DNA of 64,000 nucleotides from Anthopleura xanthogrammica (Eukaryota; Cnidaria; Anthozoa; Actiniaria; Actiniidae): NCBI GenBank assembly GCA_964019055.1, contig OZ025224.1, positions 9,095,757 to 9,159,756 of the forward strand, read 5' to 3'. Shown piece by piece: positions 11,509 to 22,748 of this stretch (position 1 is its first letter; each line of letters starts with the position of its first letter). The notes under the pieces were generated by a model. It saw only the letters and a program-made list of their open reading frames with translations, ran no database searches and was not told where the DNA came from. The position numbers and the translations under genes were made by a program.

Positions 11509-14500
11509 ATGAAGTTTTGTGCGTTTCTTGTGTTTGGGCTAGCTATGGTTGGCATTGCTTCTTCAAATGAGGAACTCGATCTTGAATCTACTGAGAATAG
11601 AGGTATGTTTGAGTGAACGAATTATTTTATCAAAATATCAAATGGAAGATTGCCCACTCCAACAAAATGAACGATCTGAACTGAAAACATGAATTTCCAA
11701 CATTAATTAAAACTGATACTTGAAAAAATACATATATATCGATATTTATAAGATTGTAAGTTAACAAGATAAAAAAGATGAGATCTTATAGTTTATTTAA
11801 GTTATGTTAGTGAGTCCCACTTACCAACGTAGCAAGGTATGAAGCTTTTCTCAAATAGTTCAAGTCCATACTTAAATAGTGAAAAATTTCGAGGATTCCT
11901 GGAGTAATTTAACAACTTAACTCAACCTTTCAAGTAGTTCTGCAAAAAGACGAACAGAAACGTTTACAGTCAAAACAGCTCAAGCGTACTCCCCTAGACT
12001 CCATTAATGATATCATTATTCGAATATTGAGTTAATTATTCACTCTGAGTTTTGATTAAAAAAATCGGATGACTCCAAACTTCATATTCAATTCACAGCT
12101 AAAATTCTAAGTGATGGACTTTCTGGGGAGTTTTTTACGGTGGCCCACAAGTGCAAAACACAACACACATTGAAAACACAAAACACTTATCTGAAAACAC
12201 AACATACACAGTGAAAACACAAAACACTTATCTGAAAACACAACACACACATCGAACAGACAAGTTACGTATCTTAAAACACAACAGACAGTAAAAACAC
12301 AAAACACTTATCGGGAAACACAACACACACAGTGAAAACACAATACATTCTGTGGGTATATACTTCATGTTAACCATCCATATAGTCTCCCATGCTTATG
12401 ACCACCATATAGTCCCCTACCATCCTCCACAGTCATTAACCATCATTACTCGTCCTCAACGCTCCTAATTAACGGTCCTTAGCCATCCTCAACCATTCTC
12501 AGCCATCCTCAGTCATCCTCAACCATTCTCAGCCATCCTCAGTCATCCTCAACCATTCTCAGCCATCCTCAGTCATCCTCAACCATTCTCAGCCATCCTC
12601 AGTCATCCTCAACCATTCTCAGCCATCCTCAGTCATCCTCAACCATTCTCAGCCATCCTCAGTCATCCTCAACGATCCTCAACGATCCTCAGCCATCCTC
12701 AGCCATCCTCAGCCATCCTCAGTCATCCTTAGGATGACTAAGCCGGGATGGCTAAGGATGGCTAAGGAGTGTTGAGGATGGTTGAGGATGGCTGAGGATG
12801 GTTGAGGATGACTGAGGATGGCTGAGAATGGTTGAGGATGGCTAAGGAGTGTTGAGGATGGCTGAGGTTGGTTGAGGATGGCTAAGGAGTGTTGAGGATG
12901 GCTGATGGTGGTCATAAGCATGGGAGACTATATGGTTGGTTAGCATGAGGTATATACCTACAGAATGCATTGTGTTTTCACTGTGTGTGTTGTGTTTCCC
13001 GATAAGTGTTTTGTGTTTTCACTGTGTCTGTTGTGTTTTAAGATACGTAACTTGTCTGTTCGATGTGTGTGTTGTGTTTTCAGATAAGTGTTTTGTGTTT
13101 ACACTGTGTGTGTTGTGTTTTTAGATAAATGTTTTGTGTTTTCAATGTGTGTGTTGTGTTTTGCACTTATGGGCCACCGTAGTTTTTCTACTTTGGCATA
13201 GCAATTGTTGAAGAATCAAATCAAAACGCAAGTAGATAATTTATTTTCAAGTTTCGAGTCAGAGTAAATAATGAACTCAATATTCGAATAATAACTTCAT
13301 TAATGGATTCTAGGGGGTACGCTTGAGCCGTTTTGGCTGTAAGCGTAAAATCTTCATCAAGTTTATCTGACTTTCTTGATTGATTTTGTAGATGATGTTC
13401 CAGTCGTCAAGAGATCCTCTGCTCAGTTCTATTACCTGATTCGTAAATACACTGGACGAGACCCGAAAGACTACATTGGATATGGTTGTTGGTGTGGCTA
13501 TGGCGGGAAAGGAAAACCACTTGACGGCGTTGATAGGTATTTCTCGCTCATTCTTGGCTGTTTGATCTGAGAGAAATTCGCTCAATTCTCTTCCAATCAT
13601 TCCATTTTTATGCCCTGCCCTGCCCTGCTCTGCCGCACAACACTCGTGCTTCTCTCACCCAGTCATTACATTCATTCTTTATCTTTCTTCCTCTAGTGCA
13701 TGCACGGTGTTAGTGGATCTGCCTTCATCGGGAAGCACGCTGTTAATACAACACCTCTCATTAATGCGACCCGGATTCGATTCCCATGCTCGGTCCTACT
13801 TGAGTAGAGTTGCTTGTTGGTTCTCTCTCCTGTTCGAGGGTTTTTCTCCAGGTTCTTTGATGCGTTTTTTCTCTCCCCACAAAATTCAACTCCTAAATTC
13901 CACTTCGATCTGGCGTTGAGTGCCGTCTAACGATTAGCCTATTTCTCGGAAGACTGTGCAATGTTCAATCACCCCTGCATGTTCGACGTAAAAAAAATTA
14001 CATATTTTTTTATACAAACACTGCCAGCTGATCTGAAATAGTAACGTAGAATTGACGTCACTGCAAAACTGAGGTGTCATGAAGCCTGCGAAAATTGACT
14101 TATGAAAGTTTATACATGACCTGAGATAAATGTAGATTTTCAGGAGAGGTTTTTGATATTTTGTATACATTTACTATGACATTCATTATTGAGTGGGAAA
14201 ATAAAATAAAGAGATAACCGTTTCCCGAGTCCCTTGGCTACTAAGGATGACACCTCAGTTTTGCAAACTTTCTCGATTCTGATTGGTTAATATTTTTTCT
14301 CAGATCAGCTGGTAAGTTTTTCACTTATTTCGAACGTGTCCATAGGTGCTGTCAAATACACGACAAGTGTTATAATCGCCTTTATCAAGGGAGAAGGACA
14401 GCCTGCAGTAGTCGCTACCAGCTCTATTATAAGACTTACTACCATTGGGGACTGAGGTGTCACACAGGTAATGCGCGCGAATCATAAAACTATCTATGGG

Positions 14501-15395
14501 AAGCGATTTCAATGTTACGGCATGTATCGTGTTCCCACTCATACGATAACCATTCTCATGGGAAGCCATTTTAATGTTACGACATGTTGTACCGTGTTCC
14601 CACTCATACGATAACCATTCTTATCATTCAAATTATTTTCCCCGTCATTTTGATTGGCCGAGAGAACTGCAAATAACTGCCTACAAATAACGGTCTGCTC
14701 ATGCGCATTACGGTACAAAACCATTTTGCTGCAAATAACGGTCTGCTCATGCGCATTACGGTACAAAGCCATTTTGCTGCAAATAACGGTCTGCTCATGC
14801 GCATTACGGTACAAAGCCATTTTGCTGCAAATAACGGTCTGCTCATGCGCATTACGGTACAAAGCCATTTTGCTGCAAATAACGGTCTGCTCATGCGCAT
14901 TACGGTACAAAGCCATTTTGCTGCAAATAACGGTCTGCTCATGCGCATTACGGTACAAAGCCATTTTGCTGCAAATAACGGTCTGCTCATGCGCAGTAAC
15001 GTTGCATTTGACAATGGTTCGCTTCCCTGAAAAAATGAACTGACTTCTTGGTTTTTGTTTGACTCGTGCGCACTGCCCCTTAAAGATTAGAAAAAATAAT
15101 TTGAATGATAAAACAATTATTGAACTCGGTTATCGTAAATACGATAACCATTCTTATGGGAAGCCATTTCAGTGTTACGGCATGTATCGTGTTCCCACTA
15201 ATACGATAACCATTCTTATGGGAAGCCATTTCAATGTTACGGTATCTCATACTGTCTTGCTTTTTTCTGTCAGGTTGGGGATCAAGTCGTTGTGGCCGAG
15301 GACTATGTTACTGTGATGTAGCGGCTGTCAAGTGCTTCAAACGAAATCATTTTAACAACCGCCACAAAAACTGGAATAAGAATTCCTGCCCCTAA
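11509..15395 (+). CDS. Secreted phospholipase A2, copy B
   Basis: Exons 11509-11602, 13392-13536, 14346-14467 and 15274-15395 have exactly the lengths (94, 145, 122, 122) and phases of copy A and also give 160 residues. The signal peptide MKFCAFLVFGLAMVG, the KR propeptide site, the calcium loop YGCWCGYGGKG, the catalytic CCQIHDKCYN and the CYCDVAAVKC motif are all present. No frameshift or stop is seen, so it should be a working extracellular Ca2+-dependent enzyme. Differences from A concentrate in surface stretches of exons 2-4; B is more basic there (RKYTGRDPKD; KRNHFNNRHKN). Intron 1 is 1789 bp against 265 bp in A because of an inserted foldback. AATAAA at 15546-15551. Biological role (digestive, defensive or venom) is not decided by sequence. 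Confidence 0.9.
11960..13350. repeat. Nested foldback in sPLA2-B intron 1
   Basis: The outer arms (11960-12060 and 13255-13350) are an inverted copy of native intron sequence, including the part beside the branch/acceptor region (TCAATATTCGAATAATAA; GTACGCTTGAGC). Inside, 12133-12400 and 12915-13190 form a second inverted pair (GTGGCCCA...TGGGCCAC) rich in AACACAAAACACTTATC units. At the centre is an inverted minisatellite pair, 12480-12725 and 12735-12905, built on AGCCATCCTCAGTCATCCTC. No coding content. Confidence 0.85.
12480..12905. repeat. 30-bp minisatellite and its inverted counterpart
   Basis: Left half: about seven tandem copies of ACCATTCTCAGCCATCCTCA plus GTCATCCTCA. Right half: degenerate copies of the complement (GAGGATGGCTAAGGAGTGTT). 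The switch of strand is near 12730. Confidence 0.9.
13680..13925 (+). mobile_element. SINE, near full-length, in sPLA2-B intron 2
   Basis: tRNA-like head with ACCCGGATTCGATTCCC (B box), then CTACTTGAGTAGAGTTGCTT and body GAGGGTTTTTCTCCAGGTTC, ending CCACTTCGATCTGGCGTTGAG. It corresponds to the truncated copy at 7095 in unit A. Confidence 0.75.
14025..14311. mobile_element. CAGCTGATCTGA-family MITE, copy 1
   Basis: 287 bp, starting CAGCTGATCTGAAATAG and ending with its complement TTTTTTCTCAGATCAGCTG. The inner AACTGAGGTGTCAT...ATGACACCTCAGTT pair also matches. Other copies at 17241 and 38644. It ends 34 bp before the exon 3 acceptor of sPLA2-B. Confidence 0.85.
14686..15000. repeat. 48-bp minisatellite, six to seven copies
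   Basis: Near-identical units built on CAAATAACGGTCTGCTCATG and CGCATTACGGTACAAAGCCA. Since 48 is a multiple of three, all frames stay open on both strands; the 109-141-residue frames are artefacts. Copies are almost identical, implying recent expansion. In sPLA2-B intron 3. Confidence 0.95.
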
Positions 15396-15866
15396 ACCCG
15401 TAATGATGATACACACGTGCTCAAATTGAATATTATGGGCCATTTGAACTGATAGATCACGTGATAAATTCCCCTTAAACCAAGCTGTCGTATTAAAATG
15501 AACCCTTTTAAATGGTAAGAGTGTCTCGATATAAGAGAGAGTTAGAATAAACAACAACACACGATCAAATGCCGACTTTTTTTATCTTTAGTTTATTGAT
15601 GTTTGGTTTTCCTTATCGATTTAGTTAACAAGTTTTGTCTTTAATAATTGTAATTCAAACCTTACATTTTAAAAGCTTTTCTTGTAGTTCGATAATACAA
15701 TTTTCCACGACTCATACAAGCCATCTTGACAGAAGATCTTTTCCTTGGACTCACTACGAGACATTCATTTTGATGGTAGCCAGCAATGCTTTTTGCAACT
15801 AAATTATCACAACTCACATAACAGCTTTCACAAGCCATCATAAATGAAGATCTTTTGCTGGAGTCT

Positions 15867-16215
15867 TCAGGGAAAAAGATTAGTTTTTAACATCATGTTT
15901 ACAAATTCCTCTTGATCTACTTGGTTATCGCCATCTTTGTCTGCTTCATATATCATTTCTTTGAGTTCTTTTTCATTCAGTTTTAATCCAGATAATCTTG
16001 ATACTTTTTTTAGGTTATCCAGGGTTATGTGGCCGGACTTATCTGAGGAAGGAGTAGAAATTATTCCTAGTCAAAAGTACTGAAAAACTAGATACAATTT
16101 GGCAAAAATTGTCAGACTGTCTGTGTGATATTCCATTTGGAAGAGAAGCCTTTGTTGATCAATGATGAAGCATTATGATGATGATGATGATGACGACGAC
16201 GACGACGACGACGAC

Positions 16216-16248
<33 letters not shown>

Positions 16249-19200
16249 GGTGGTGGTGGTGATGATGATGATGATGATGATGATGCATGTCAATGTTGAT
16301 GGTAATCCATCGGGTCAGTGTGTTCTTGAGAAAGACTATACTCTGAATATGAGTTCCGCTCATGAGGTTGTCGAAATGTCAGTCACCACCAAAAACAGTC
16401 TTTGTCAAGACTACACTCACCCGGACGATCACATTACTCACTCAACTACTACTCCTGGGTTCAAATCATTTACTCTCATTCACTGATGTTGATATTGATG
16501 ATGGTGATGGCAATGTGTTTAATAATGGTGATTAATAATGATCAATAAGGATGATGGTGATGATGCAGATGTTGTTGATGATAATGATGGTGATCAATGA
16601 TGATGATGATAGTGATGACAATGATGATAATGATGGCAATGATGCATCATGACAATGGTGATGATGTTGATGCTGATTGTTTACATTTGATGATGATGTT
16701 GATCAATAAAGATCTGTCAATAATGATGGTGATGATGATGCTGCTGATGCTGTTGATCAATGATGATGATGATGATGTTAGTGATGATGATGGTGATGAT
16801 GATGTGATGATACAGTAGTGATGACGATGATGACAATGATGATGGTGATAAAGAAAAAGGAATAATAGTGATGTGATGATAGTGATGACGATGGCAATGA
16901 TGATGTGATGATAGTGATGACGATGGTGATGATGATGTGATGATAGTGATGTTGATGATGATTATAATACCTGTGTCAAACATTTTGAATCCTTGCAATA
17001 TTTCATCATGGACGTCACGACTGTCTGTCTGCCTTGAGACAATGAAATCCAAAAACTCATCAAATTCTATTTCCCTGGAAGACAAAATTTTGAATATAAA
17101 AAAATTATTCTATTGCACATTGAGGGTTTATATCTGTGTGATTTATAAAACCCAGCTGAATAAAAACCATATCAGTGTTACTGTATGATGATATGATATC
17201 ACTCCATGGTAAACTTGAAACTGTAATTTTTGTTACTGTCCAGTTGAAATAGTTTGGTAGAAATGACGCACTGCAAAACTGAGGTGTCATGAAGCCTGCG
17301 AAAATCGACTTACAACAATTTATGTCTGAGATAAATCTAGATTTTCAGTAGAGGTCATTGATATTTAGTATAAAATTAGATATTCACCATTTAGTGGGAA
17401 AATAGAATAAAGAATTAACTGTTTCCGGAGTCTTCTGGCTACTAAGGATGACACCTCAGTTTTGCAAATTTTCTTGATTCTGATTGGCTAATATTTTTTC
17501 TCAGATCAGCTGAATATTAACCCTAAATGTGTAAGAAATATAGGATATTACATGGTCACATGGAGATACGAATTTTATCTTTGAGTGTTGATATTATCTC
17601 TCACGAGTGAGCGCAGCGAATGAGTGAGAGATAATATTAGCACAAGAAGATAAAATTCGTATCTCCAAGCGGCCATGTAATGTTCTGTTTATTATATGAA
17701 ATCTTCAATAAAAAATAATGGAGAATTTGAGACTTGCTGAGCAAAAAGTTGAAATTTGACACCCCCAGTGTTGATATAAATCGTATTCCCACTGGCCACT
17801 GGTGGGAGTGGGGATATCAATTTTATCATTTTGATGTCACTCAATATCACACTCTATTTCATATAATAAACAAAATTATTACATGCAAGAGCCTGCAGAT
17901 ATATTTTTTATTAAATCATTTTCCACATCATTTTGTTCACTTGCTCGTGGACTCACTCATTTGTGATATATGATATGGAAACTCAGGAATAAAAATGATA
18001 ACAAGGTCTTAAAACGTAATAATCTCTACTTATCCAATTCAGCAAAAATTGGTCTTACTAAACTTACCCTGATTCATCAGTGTCCAGATTACCTGGAAAT
18101 GAAAAATCAAATCAAAAAAAATGAAATCAAATGATAAAAAAATTGTTAAATTTTACTTATTTTCTCACGCAATCAAAACAATATTCCTTCCCCTTATTAT
18201 GACATTTTAATGCAGAATTCAATTACCTTAGGGAAGTTTATAATCATAGTCCCACACTTAAATCATAAAACTGAACATTATTACATGAGACATTGCTCAT
18301 GAATAAGATAACACTTGGTGTTGACTGTCTACTAGACTACCTCCCTCCCTCTCCCCCCTCAAGCACACACACACACACACACAAATCTTTTAAGTTTTGG
18401 CTGTTTTTATCACAGCGTGGGACAATCATGAATGGAGCCTTAAGGTCCGTGCCAGGTGAAAGCCCAAAGATCGAATTGGAACTTAGGATTGAAATTGAGT
18501 TTGGCAGAGGGAGGAAAACTGGAGAACCTGAAGAAAAAGCCTCACACAGGAGAGAACCAACCAGCAACTCTAACTCACATACCACACCGAGCCTGGCAGG
18601 ACTCGAACCCGGGTAACATTGGTGAGAGGCGAGTGCCCACACTGCTACGCTACCTGTGCTTCCGTTACACACACATTGGATACAGACAACTGACTCTGAT
18701 AATATCAGTAGTTATCTTAAATATTTTGTTTGTTATCAAAGTCATCTTGTTTCTTACTGATCATTGCCTCCAGAGATGCTTTTGGGATCTTAAAGCCAAG
18801 AGTACGCATAGCTTTTCTGAGTTCTCTGGCATCAATTGAACTGCAAAAAATAAATTCATTTAGGATTAGAGCAATCTTAAACATGCACTTGCATACCTAC
18901 ATACTACTGTCATATAAGCAAGCTTAGAAACATGAAAAATAAGATGTAAATCAATTTGAATAATAGCCAACTTCTGAAATATACTTCACTTGTCATGCAC
19001 AAAGGCTTCAATGTGAGTTTCATTGTTAAGTGCTCGAGCTCAGTGATTCATGACAGAAGAAAATAATTAATTTAATTTAGCATGAAGCCTTGTACTGAAA
19101 CCACTTCTCATATCTCACATATTATACAGTCTCCTTGCTATGATGTGCATGCTCTGATTACTGAGAACTATGCTGTATTAGAAAATAGAGCGTGGTGCTG

Positions 19201-19419
19201 ACACTGTCTGCACAAGTGCGGACTGCTTTCAAAGACAAAAATAGCACTGCAAACTACAATACATTTGTTCTTTTTATATGATAGAACAAATAAAACAGAT
19301 TTTTCAATGCTCTGTTCAGTAATACAGCACCCAGGAAGTGTGAAGCTGTAGCTGTGTGCTTCTCACACTTTTCAATGGAGCACAGATAAAGCTGTTTCTT
19401 TTTCTTTCTTAAAAATACT

Positions 19420-19496
<77 letters not shown>

Positions 19497-19950
19497 TATT
19501 ATTGTTATTACTACTAACCCACTTCGGTCTGTGTCAAATGTGTCAAATACTACCCTCAGATCTCTAATCTCATGAGGCGTGAGTTGTTCATAGGCTTTGC
19601 TGCTGATTTTTCCTTTCATAAATCTACGTTCTTTCTCCATCTCAGCTTGCTGTACAGCTTCTACGAGCTTAAGATAAAAGGAAAGACTTACTTCAAGTAC
19701 ATAACATAATTATAACATTCACAAGTCAACAATTTGCAGAAATTTGTTGAAAAAATATAGAAAAACAGCGCACTTCACTTACTCTTTCCCTAGCAGTACT
19801 TTTCTTTGTTGGTGTAGGACTTAACGACACAGAAGCCATTTGCTGTACCATCGTTTTATTGGAGACTTTACCGATCTCAGTCGAAATTTCAGGTGACTTT
19901 GTCTTCTTCTTCTTGACTTTTTTCTTGCCTTTTCCCGTCTTTTTCGGCAT
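15867..19950 (-). CDS. Centrin/caltractin-like EF-hand protein
   Basis: Six exons on the minus strand: 19783-19950, 19519-19667, 18758-18840, 18068-18092 (25 nt), 16971-17074 and 15867-16042, all in phase, 234 residues. An upstream in-frame ATG at 19971 would add seven residues; MPKKTGKG was taken as start. Residues 1-60 are a Lys-rich tail. Four EF-hand units follow: DTDRSGSIDARE, DTDESGEIEFDE, DTDKSGHITLDN and DKDGDNQVDQEE. The third loop ends in Asn, not the usual Glu, so it probably binds Ca2+ weakly. Order and linkers (LRKAMRTLGFK; FDEFLDF; EEFVNMM) fit centrins, Ca2+-binding proteins of centrioles and basal bodies. The basic N-terminal extension is longer than in typical centrins (about 170 residues). 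It converges on sPLA2-B. Confidence 0.85.
16163..16965. repeat. Trinucleotide (GAT/GAC/GGT) arrays in centrin-like intron
   Basis: 16163-16285 is a clean run switching from GAT to GAC, GAT, GGT and GAT blocks. 16495-16965 is a degenerate GATGATGGTGATGATGATGT field up to the exon 16971. Poly-His, poly-Met and poly-Asp frames here are artefacts. Confidence 0.9.
17241..17512. mobile_element. CAGCTGATCTGA-family MITE, copy 2
   Basis: Right end TTTTTTCTCAGATCAGCTG and the inner AACTGAGGTGTCAT...ATGACACCTCAGTT pair are intact; the left terminus is eroded to CAGTTGAAATAG. In the intron between 16971 and 18092. Confidence 0.8.
17535..17692. repeat. Short inverted repeat
   Basis: GGAGATACGAATTTTATCTT near 17563 and its complement AAGATAAAATTCGTATCTCC at 17646, flanked by CATGTAATGT/ACATTACATG-like ends. 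Within an intron of the centrin-like gene. Confidence 0.6.
18460..18672 (-). mobile_element. SINE, tRNA-like head, minus orientation
   Basis: Read on the minus strand it begins AGCACAGGTAGCGTAGCAGT (A-box-like TAGCGTAGCAGTGTGGG). It continues to a B box GGGTTCGAGTCCTGCC, then GGTATGTGAGTTAGAGTTGC and a body with GGTTCTCCAGTTTTCCTCCC. Best A/B-box copy of the family in the window besides 35188. Confidence 0.8.
19416..19502. repeat. (ATC)n microsatellite
   Basis: About 25 uninterrupted ATC triplets immediately downstream (minus sense) of the donor of the exon 19519-19667; intronic. Confidence 0.95.
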
Positions 19951-20426
19951 ATTTCTGCTACTAAATCTCACACGATTGTTGCAATAATTACTGAAGACTT
20001 ACATTATATTATGAGCTTCCCTATTATTTATAAAATTTCGCTAGTGAGTGATATTAAAAGCTATAAAATGGTAATAAAGTTTGATAAAAAGTTAGTACTT
20101 TGGATCCGCCATCTTGTTTACCTTGGTTGTTATGGTTGACTCGACTCAGTCCCTAACGATCAATATTAGTGTGAGAGCTTCGCGCGCGCGCGGGCTGTGA
20201 TTGGTCGAGCGACCAGTCATTTTGAGATGAATATTCACTTCGTCTTCAAGGGGACTATACTAGGACACCTAAAGTGGTTGGATTTTTATAGTTTCCCCCC
20301 AATTATTCGAATCAAATGAACGTTATACTTGTTTACTTATCTTGTGTTTGTGTTCCTTTGCTGCTAAAATGTATTTTTACTCCAAAGGTCAAAGGGTTTG
20401 AATAACCGATTTGTACTTATTCCTTT
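19951..20426. other. Upstream flank of the centrin-like gene
   Basis: Contains a GC-rich patch (GCTTCGCGCGCGCGCGGGCT, about 20177-20200) next to CTGTGATTGGTCGAGC, a CCAAT-like motif (ATTGG). Probably a TATA-less promoter region for the centrin-like gene. No other exon is seen. Confidence 0.4.
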
Positions 20427-20927
20427 GCGTATACAAAGAAAATACAAGTGACGAGTGGGATATCCACGATATGTCACGAGAAACCATTGTATAACTATTT
20501 TATCCCACACCATAGAAAATACAAATGCGTAGATTCAACGCGCAGTGCATGATGGGAAGGAAGAGTGAAATACCGACGAATATACAACGGCTTTCCGGCT
20601 TTCTGATTGGCTGTATTTTCTATGTTGTAGTAAAAAGAGGAGGATCCAGTACTAGTTATACAATGGTTTCTCGTGGCATACCGTGGAATATCCCACGAGT
20701 CACTTGTAGTTTCTAGTATACACACGAGCCTTATACAAAGAAAATACAAGTGACGAGTGGGATATCCACGGTATGCCACGAGAAACCATTGTATAACCAT
20801 TTTACCCCACACCATAGAAAATACAAATGCGTAGGTTCAACGCGCAGGAAGAGTGAAATACCGACGAATATACAACGGCCTTCCTGCTTTTTAATTGGCT
20901 GTATTTTCTATGGTGTGGGATAAAGGA
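20427..20927. mobile_element. CACACCATAGAAAATAC-family repeat, two tandem copies
   Basis: Two head-to-tail partial copies (20427-20730 and 20731-20927) of the element at 7257. Each has TACAAAGAAAATACAAGTGA, CACACCATAGAAAATACAAA and a complementary TGTATTTTCTATG end. Frames across it are non-coding. Confidence 0.75.
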
Positions 20928-21915
20928 CAAGACGAGTAATTTTAAGCTAAATGAAGAAGCCAGACTGTGGGGCTGAAGATCAATATATAGAAGAAGAAGA
21001 TGATGAGAATCAACTCCATCAAAACCTGAAGACAGAATAACCATCGAGGGACAAGATATTGACGAGGTTCCGGGACGAGGTTGAGGAATTTACTTTACCT
21101 GGATCTACGGTCTGTAAGGAAGGAGGTGGCATGAAGGACTTAAAGAACCGTCTATTAGAAGCTAAGGCTGCATTTGTGATACAGATACACGGTGCAACAT
21201 TCCATGCAACATTCCTTGCAACATTATGATTACAGTACTATTTCAGCAGCCAAATCAGAGAAAATCTCGATTTTTCCGCTTAATTTACAAGGATAATACA
21301 AATGACATAAGAATAATAAAACAGAAGTTCATTTTTTTATATTTTAGTGTCATGTTGCACGCAATGTTGCACCGTGTGTCGGAGCCTTAAGACCTCCGGG
21401 AGATCAAACAACATATCCAGAAGAACTAAAATTATTTTTTGAAATTTTAACTTTGCATGTGGTTTTTATTTAATGGTTCGTAAGTGCTAAGAAAAAATAA
21501 AAAAATTCTGTAATGGGGTACGTCCTTAAATAAACTTCATTGAATTTTGAGAATTTCTCATTACAGAATTTTTTCTTTTTCGGTCTAATCAAAGATTGGA
21601 TGATGAACTTCAAACATGCCAATTTTAAACGACTTTCACCGTTCGGTTTTTGAGTTATGATTTTTTAAATGAAAAAATTTGCACACATTTTAAGTGTTCT
21701 ATCGTTGTCATAGCAACGTGTTACGTCATATTTTTCTTTTTATTCCAACCTTTACTTTATGGTCTTTCGTCTTCTGGGTCAACCTACGGTCATATATTAG
21801 CCATATAAAGTTTTTCAGGGTCATTTTTGTTAGTCTATATGCAAGTTCAAAAACCCTTTCTAGCCTCCTTAAAGTAAGGATGTTCCCGCTAACAAATAGC
21901 GTTGCATTACGCGTG
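20928..21915. other. Intergenic DNA, no gene seen
   Basis: No splice-compatible exon or RNA gene found. Around 21490-21570 a local inverted pair (TTCTGTAATG...CATTACAGAA) is visible; otherwise plain AT-rich sequence. Confidence 0.45.
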
Positions 21916-22748
21916 TTAAGGTAATTCCGTAGGTTTGCATTGCGCACGTGCTACTGCCCACGATTTTAGCCAGCGCGAGCTCGTGCACATTGGCTATTAT
22001 TACGATTTCAAGATGGCGGCCGGCTGGTAAAAACGGTTTGTTAAAAATACACAAAATACAGAAAACAAACCAAAACAACCAGGAAATTATCAATCGAAGG
22101 TATCTGGCATTGATATGAGAGTTTTGTATAAATTTAGAAAGATATCACAGTCTTTTTTATATTTTTTTGTGTGTAAACTCTCCCTAGTCCTTTCTAGATC
22201 ACTACATTTCGAGGACAAAATTCGTATTTTAGCGAGCTGTAGCGCGAAAACGAGCACGGTGACCTATCTTTTTTATTTCAGTAAATCAATAAGGAATAGG
22301 TTTACCATAATATATCTTAATTTAAACAAAATTCCATGTCCAGTTTTCGAGATATTCTCAAAAACATACTGCGGAAAACTGTTTCCAGATCGATATTAGG
22401 GAGAACATCGAAGTTGAAAAGTCCCTGTTTTTTACAACGACTGTATTTTCTGGAAAATTTTCGGCATCCAACTGTTGCTTTGCTTCATAAAAGAAAGAAT
22501 AACGCAAATAGTTTAATGTTAGCAATGACTTCCTGAAAGTGGTGGGGCCTTTTGTTCGATTCTCATGATTCGAAAATTTCTTTCGCACGACCCAAAAAAT
22601 GCCATAAATTGCCGTCATCTAGCGCCAAAACGAGCACGGTGACCCCACTTTTTTATTTCATTTTTGGAATAAGTAGCATTAACTTAATGACTGTGTGAAG
22701 TTTTATTAAAATTCTATGTTCGGATCTATTACTACGGAATTACCTTAA
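21916..22748. mobile_element. TTAA-bounded element with 13-bp terminal inverted repeats
   Basis: TTAA at 21916-21919 and 22745-22748 flank a perfect inverted pair GGTAATTCCGTAG / CTACGGAATTACC (21920-21932 and 22732-22744). The 825-bp interior has no convincing protein, but repeats the phrase AACGAGCACGGTGACC at about 22249 and 22629. It has the form of a piggyBac-like non-autonomous element. Confidence 0.75.

Larger units (their letters stand above)
10067..15700 (+). repeat. Segmental duplication, unit B (secreted PLA2-B)
   Basis: Partner of unit A (5192-9980), collinear over upstream flank, all four exons and 3' flank. Extra DNA in B relative to A comprises an AT-rich block near 10760-10970 and the intron 1 foldback 11960-13350. 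It also has a MITE at 14025-14311 and a 48-bp minisatellite at 14689-15000. Confidence 0.85.

Noticed and set aside
14539..15043. CRISPR-like repeats or a repeat protein
   Set aside because: Units are contiguous without spacers, in animal intron DNA; it is a 48-bp minisatellite.
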